Made by a program: the position numbers and the translations under genes
Notes under the pieces: model-generated
Database searches by the model: none
Told to the model about the DNA's origin: nothing
Seen by the model: only the letters and a program-made list of their open reading frames with translations
Source of the DNA: Yunchengibacter salinarum
GTDB lineage: Bacteria; Pseudomonadota; Alphaproteobacteria; Sphingomonadales; Kordiimonadaceae
DNA: 9,272 bases
Assembly: GCF_037658235.1 (NCBI RefSeq)
Contig: NZ_JBBJLN010000020.1
Span: forward strand, 1 to 9,272
Direction: 5' to 3'
Shown here: positions 5,736 to 9,272 of the stretch, piece after piece
Layout of the letters: every line of letters starts with the position of its first letter
How positions within the stretch are numbered: the stretch's first letter is position 1

Positions 5736-6982
5736 ATGAAAAAACAACTTTTTCGAAAACAGGTTCTTGAGCACCGCCAGCGCGGGCTGGAAGGGGATGT
5801 GCTGCTGATCACGCCCCTGCGACTTCGCATCATCATCCTGTTGCTGGCCGCGCTTTTCCTTGGAGCCGTGCTGTTCGTCACCCTGACGGATTTCGCCCGC
5901 ACGGAGCAGGTGCGCGGCTACATGATTCCCACAAGGGGCCTGATCGGTGCCTCCGCCATGCGGGCGGGGATTGTCCAGAGAATCAATGTGGCGGCCGGGG
6001 ACCGGGTGAAAAAGGGCGCCGTGCTGGCGACCATTTTCAGCGGTGGGCGATCCGGTGACGGCCGGGACATTGCCGCCGACCTCATGGCCAGCCTTGCGCG
6101 GGAACGGCGGACGCTGGAGCGCCAGATCCGCCTTGCCGCCACAAGCTATCGCGCCGACCTTGAAAGCCTTGAGCGGGAGAAAGCCGGTCTTGAGGCCGAA
6201 CTGGCCGCCCTTGAAAGGCAACGGGATCTGCAACAGGCCCTGACCCTTTCCGCGAAAACGGCCCACAATTCCCTGATTCCCCTGGCGAAAAAGGGGCTCG
6301 TGCCGAAAGCCGAGCAGGTGCGCCGCAAGCAGGCATGGCTGACGGAGGAACGCCAGTTACAGGTGCTGGAGCAGAGCCTTGGCAAGACACGGGAAACCCT
6401 CGCCGGCTTCCGCCATCGCCGCGCCCGGCTGGTCGCCGAGCATGAAAGCCGGGTCGCCGACCTGAAGGGGCGCCTGACCGCTATGGACCGCCAGCGCACC
6501 CGGCAGGCGGGAAACCGGTCGGTCGCCGTCGTCGCCCCGACAGCCGGGCGCATCACCAGCGTAACAGCCATGACCGGCAACCCGGTACAGCCGGGCAAGC
6601 CGCTGCTCTTCATCCTGCCCGAGGGCAGCACGCTGGAAGCCCGCCTGCTGGTGCCCAGCCGGGCCATGGGCTTCCTCGCCCGCGGTCAGGCGGTACGGTT
6701 GCATTATGACGCCTTTCCCTATGAGCGCTTCGGCAGCCGGACGGGGCATGTCACCCGCATTGGCGGGTCCATCCTGACCATGCGGGACATCAGCGCCCCA
6801 TCCGAATGGAAGAACCGTTCTACACGGTGCGGGTGAAGCTCGACAGCCAGTCCGTTCGCGCCTTCGGGCGGGACCATGCCCTGCAACCGGGCATGGCGCT
6901 GAACGCCACCGTGATTCTGGAACGCCAGAGCCTGCTTTCATGGCAGCTGGAGCCCATTCAGGCCATCCGGGCGAGGGCCTGA
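5736..6982 (+). pseudogene. HlyD/CvaA-like membrane-fusion protein of a type I secretion system, frameshifted
   Basis: The protein bridges the inner-membrane ABC exporter to an outer-membrane channel. Visible parts are one transmembrane helix (about 30-50), the first half of a lipoyl domain (61-101, with G-x-V-x-x-I-N-V-A-A-G-D-R-V-K-K-G), a long coiled-coil hairpin (about 113-255), the second lipoyl half (263-295, V-V-A-P-T-A-G-R-I) and a beta-barrel domain. The first frame ends at 6836, but from about 6813 the typical ending E-P-F-Y-T-V-R-V-K-L continues in another frame to TGA at 6980-6982. Restoring one base (probably a G near 6812) gives a full-length protein of about 415 residues, like CvaA. 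It is thus either a real one-base deletion or a sequencing error. ATG 5736 fits the family start; a TTG at 5730 is also open. No clear Shine-Dalgarno is seen. The stop is three bases before the ABC transporter start. Confidence 0.85.
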
Positions 6983-6985
6983 GCC

Positions 6986-9073
6986 ATGGACCGTCTCGCG
7001 CGTCTCAATTTCTCCGGCACCCGCCGCCTTCCCCTCTACCGGCAGGCGGAAGCGGCGGAGTGTGGCCATGCATGCCTTGCCATGATCGCCAGCTATCACG
7101 GCCACGAAATCGACATCCCCGCCCTGCGGCGCCGGATGCCGCCGTCCGGGGCGGGGGCGTCCCTGCGCACGGTGATGGACATGGCGGCGCGCCTGTCCCT
7201 GCGCTCCCGCCCGCTGAAAGTCCCCCTTGACATGCTGGAGCGGCTGACCCTGCCCGCCATCCTGCACTGGGACCTCAATCACTTCGTGGTGCTGAAGGCG
7301 ATGACCCGCAAGGGCGCCGTTCTGCACGATCCGGCGCGCGGCGAGCGCACCGTGGCCATGGCGGACCTGTCGGATCACTATACCGGTGTGGCGCTGGAAC
7401 TCACCCCGGAGGCCGGGTTCGAGAAAAGGACGGAGCGCGAAAAGCTGCGCCTCTCCCAGCTCTGGGGGCGCATTACCGGGCTGAAGCGCTCCCTCGGGCA
7501 GGCCCTTGTGCTCTCCCTGATCATGCAGGCGGCGGTTCTGGCCGGGCCGTTCTATCTGCAAACCGCCGTGGATCACGTGGTGGTCAATAATGACGGCGAC
7601 CTGCTGCTGGCGCTGGCGCTTGGCTTCGGGGCGCTGGCGGTCTTCAACAGCATCGCCGAATTCGTGCGCGGCCATGTGCTGCTGTATTTCGGCAACATGC
7701 TCAGTTTCCAGATGGTGGCCAATCTCTATGGCCACATGATGCGCCTGCCTCTGCCCTTTTTCGAGCGCCGCCATATCGGGGACATCGTCTCCCGCTTCGG
7801 CTCGACGGACCCGATTCGCCAGCTTTTCACCGAGGGGCTGGTGGCCACCCTGATCGACGGCATGATGGCGCTGGCCACCCTTGTGCTGATGCTGATCTAC
7901 AGCCCGCTTCTCGCCGCCATCGCGGCGGCGGCCCTCGCCTTGTACCTGATCCTGCGGCTGGCCACCTACCGGCTGTTTCGCAAGCGTTCCGAAGACGCCC
8001 TCGTCGCCCGGGCGAAGGAATCCAGCGTGTTCATGGAAGCCGTCCGGGGCATGTTGAGCATCAAGGTCTTTGGCCGTGAGGAAGAGCGCAAGCGCCTCTG
8101 GCTCAACCGGTTCGCCGACCGGGTGAATGCCGATGTCACCGTCGGCCGCCTGACCAATGCCTTCACGCTGGGCAATGGCCTGATTTTCGGGCTGGAAAAC
8201 ATTCTGCTGATCTATATGGCGATCCGCATGATCCTGGCCGGCGATTTCACCGTGGGCATGATCTTCGCCTTCATGGCCTACAAGCGGCAATTCTCCGAAA
8301 AGGCGGCGGCGCTGGTGGAGCGGCTGATCGAGTTCCGCATGCTCGATCTGCATCTGGACCGCATTTCCGATATCGCCCTGGCGGAACCGGAGCAGGACCG
8401 GCATGACCGGTATGACGGCGACACCGCCGCCCCCGCCCTGAAGGGCGAGATCAGGCTGGAGAATGTCAGCTTCAGCTATGGCGAGGGCCTGCCGGACGTG
8501 ATTTCCTGCATCACCCTGAGCGTGGCCGCCGGGCAGGCCACCGCGATCACCGGCCCGTCCGGGGGCGGCAAGACCACGCTGATCAAGCTGATGATGGGCC
8601 TGTTTCAGCCGCGCGAGGGCACGATCCGGGTGGATGGCCGCCCGCTGGGTGAGATCGGCCTTGGCACCTATCGCCAGCAGACCGCCGCCGTCATGCAGGA
8701 GGACAGCCTGTTCGCCGGGTCGCTGGCGGAAAACATCGCCTTCTTCGATGGCAAGGTGGACATGCAGCGGGTGACGGAAGCGGCGGCGACAGCATGCATT
8801 CTTGATGATATCCGGGCCATGCCCATGGGGTTCGAAACGCTGGTCGGGGATATGGGCTCCACGTTCTCGGGCGGGCAGAAACAACGCATCCTGCTGGCCC
8901 GCGCCCTCTATCGCCGCCCCCGCATCCTGTTCATGGACGAAGGCACCGCCCATCTGGACGTGACGCTGGAAAAGCGCGTCAACGCCGCCATCCGGTCCCT
9001 CGGCATCACCCGCATCATCATCGCCATGGCAGATCGGGTGCTGGTGATGGACCAGTTCAAGCTAAGAGCCTGA
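6986..9073 (+). CDS. C39-peptidase ABC exporter (CvaB/RaxB-like), probably defective
   Basis: This 695-residue inner-membrane exporter should remove double-glycine leaders and export peptides such as bacteriocins. The C39 peptidase (about 12-135) has Gln20, catalytic Cys26 in A-E-C-G-H-A-C, His99 (L-N-H-F-V-V-L) and Asp115 (H-D-P). The transmembrane domain spans about 165-445. The nucleotide-binding domain has Walker A G-P-S-G-G-G-K-T-T (523-531), the Q-loop Gln571, signature F-S-G-G-Q-K-Q-R (627-634), and Walker B I-L-F-M-D-E (647-652) followed by H-L-D. Two defects are visible. Where the family has I-I-I-A-H-R-P-E-T-I-A-x-A-D-R-V, this protein reads I-I-I-A-M-A-D-R-V, so about seven residues including the H-loop histidine are missing. 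The end, M-D-Q-F-K-L-R-A, is shorter than usual and its last codons seem to come from the adjoining IS. GAGGG at 6973-6977 supports the start. The peptidase looks intact; ATP-driven export is doubtful. Confidence 0.92.
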   Translation: MDRLARLNFSGTRRLPLYRQAEAAECGHACLAMIASYHGHEIDIPALRRRMPPSGAGASLRTVMDMAARLSLRSRPLKVPLDMLERLTLPAILHWDLNHFVVLKAMTRKGAVLHDPARGERTVAMADLSDHYTGVALELTPEAGFEKRTEREKLRLSQLWGRITGLKRSLGQALVLSLIMQAAVLAGPFYLQTAVDHVVVNNDGDLLLALALGFGALAVFNSIAEFVRGHVLLYFGNMLSFQMVANLYGHMMRLPLPFFERRHIGDIVSRFGSTDPIRQLFTEGLVATLIDGMMALATLVLMLIYSPLLAAIAAAALALYLILRLATYRLFRKRSEDALVARAKESSVFMEAVRGMLSIKVFGREEERKRLWLNRFADRVNADVTVGRLTNAFTLGNGLIFGLENILLIYMAIRMILAGDFTVGMIFAFMAYKRQFSEKAAALVERLIEFRMLDLHLDRISDIALAEPEQDRHDRYDGDTAAPALKGEIRLENVSFSYGEGLPDVISCITLSVAAGQATAITGPSGGGKTTLIKLMMGLFQPREGTIRVDGRPLGEIGLGTYRQQTAAVMQEDSLFAGSLAENIAFFDGKVDMQRVTEAAATACILDDIRAMPMGFETLVGDMGSTFSGGQKQRILLARALYRRPRILFMDEGTAHLDVTLEKRVNAAIRSLGITRIIIAMADRVLVMDQFKLRA

Positions 9074-9145
9074 CCGAAAAAAGAATTGAGTTATATCAGC
9101 CACTTGTGATTCATGGAAGTTGCGAAGCCACCATGGAGGCACAGG
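9066..9145 (+). mobile_element. Putative left end of an IS5-family element
   Basis: The ABC transporter frame departs from its family shortly before CTAA (9062-9065), which fits the YTAR-type target of IS5-family elements. The next bases, gagcctgaccgaaaaaag, are a plausible terminal repeat. About 80 bases later the transposase starts. The right end and the other target copy lie outside the window, so the boundary is inferred. The exporter's stop codon (9071-9073) would then be supplied by the IS. Confidence 0.4.
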
Positions 9146-9272
9146 ATGTGGATTGATATCACCCGTCGGCAGTTTGCCCGCGAAGGACTGCGTTTGCCAA
9201 GCGATTTAACGGATGCGGAGTGGGCGGCTCTGGAACCGCTTCTGCCGCCGCGTCCACGGCGGGGCCGCCCGC
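9146..9272 (+). CDS. IS5-family transposase, N-terminus (cut by window edge)
   Basis: ATG at 9146 follows GGAGG (9135-9139) by six bases. The 42 visible residues include the stretch G-L-R-L-P-S-D-L-T-D-A-E-W-A-A-L-E-P-L-L, then P-P-R-P-R-R-G-R-P. This S-D-L-T-D-x-E-W motif and the following proline/arginine-rich linker are characteristic of the N-terminal DNA-binding region (DUF4096-like) of IS5-family transposases, in particular those whose gene is split into two overlapping frames. Whether this copy is intact or frameshifted cannot be seen. It reads in the same direction as the exporter operon. Confidence 0.85.
   Translation, partial: MWIDITRRQFAREGLRLPSDLTDAEWAALEPLLPPRPRRGRP

Noticed and set aside
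5670..6266. Minus-strand open frame of 198 codons over the start of the HlyD-like gene
   Set aside because: It spans the AT/GC composition break, has no ribosome binding site or recognisable domain, and is complementary to well-supported coding sequence.
6938..8953. Long open frame of 671 codons on the minus strand
   Set aside because: It is antisense to the C39-ABC exporter, whose motifs are unmistakable. The translation is rich in H, Q, G and R, which is typical of the complement of GC-rich coding DNA, and shows no domain.
1..9272. CRISPR array, tRNA, rRNA or replication origin with iterons
   Set aside because: No regularly spaced direct repeats, cloverleaf sequence, rRNA-like stretch or iteron series was seen on either strand.

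Overview
This is a mobile, mosaic accessory region, on a plasmid or in a genomic island. It probably comes from an alphaproteobacterium: the main genes are GC-rich, the colicin-V-type exporter genes read like alphaproteobacterial ones, and three insertion-sequence families (IS256, IS630, IS5) sit within 9.3 kb. The taxonomic call is inference only; there is no rRNA, tRNA or housekeeping gene.

Left part (1-4299). The window opens on the last codons and right end of an IS256-family element. After a roughly 220-base leader with a perfect 15-bp palindrome, three tightly overlapping plus-strand genes follow: a DNA cytosine-5 methyltransferase (340-1506), a McrB-like AAA+ motor (1506-3047) and a McrC-like PD-(D/E)XK nuclease (3040-4299). 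They overlap by 1 and 8 bases, so they form one translationally coupled operon. A cognate m5C methyltransferase next to McrB/McrC-type subunits suggests an NTP-dependent (probably GTP-dependent) restriction-modification system like LlaJI or BsuMI, rather than a stand-alone modification-dependent McrBC.

Middle (4300-5735). Directly after the nuclease stop lies the 5' half of an IS630-family transposase gene. Its Shine-Dalgarno sequence is buried in a 13-bp RNA hairpin. The IS breaks off near 4830 and runs in frame into a sharply AT-rich segment. That segment holds the 3' end of an unidentified gene and then a complete gene for a 260-aa exported, lysine-rich, four-cysteine protein. Its C-terminal part carries a QHAD-x4-FQ motif reminiscent of DUF6624.

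Right part (5736-9073). GC-rich genes encode a type I secretion pair: a HlyD/CvaA-like membrane-fusion protein and a CvaB/RaxB-like ABC transporter with an N-terminal C39 peptidase, of the kind that cleaves double-glycine leaders and exports bacteriocins. The pair looks decayed. The HlyD gene has a one-base frameshift near 6812. The ABC transporter lacks about seven residues including the H-loop histidine, and its C-terminus appears cut off by the IS5-family element that starts near 9066 and leaves the window as a transposase N-terminus.

Overall, an apparently intact R-M defence operon sits beside the remains of a secreted-peptide (possibly bacteriocin) locus whose substrate gene seems to have been removed at the IS630 junction. 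Nothing was run against a database; family calls rest on motifs read directly from the translations.
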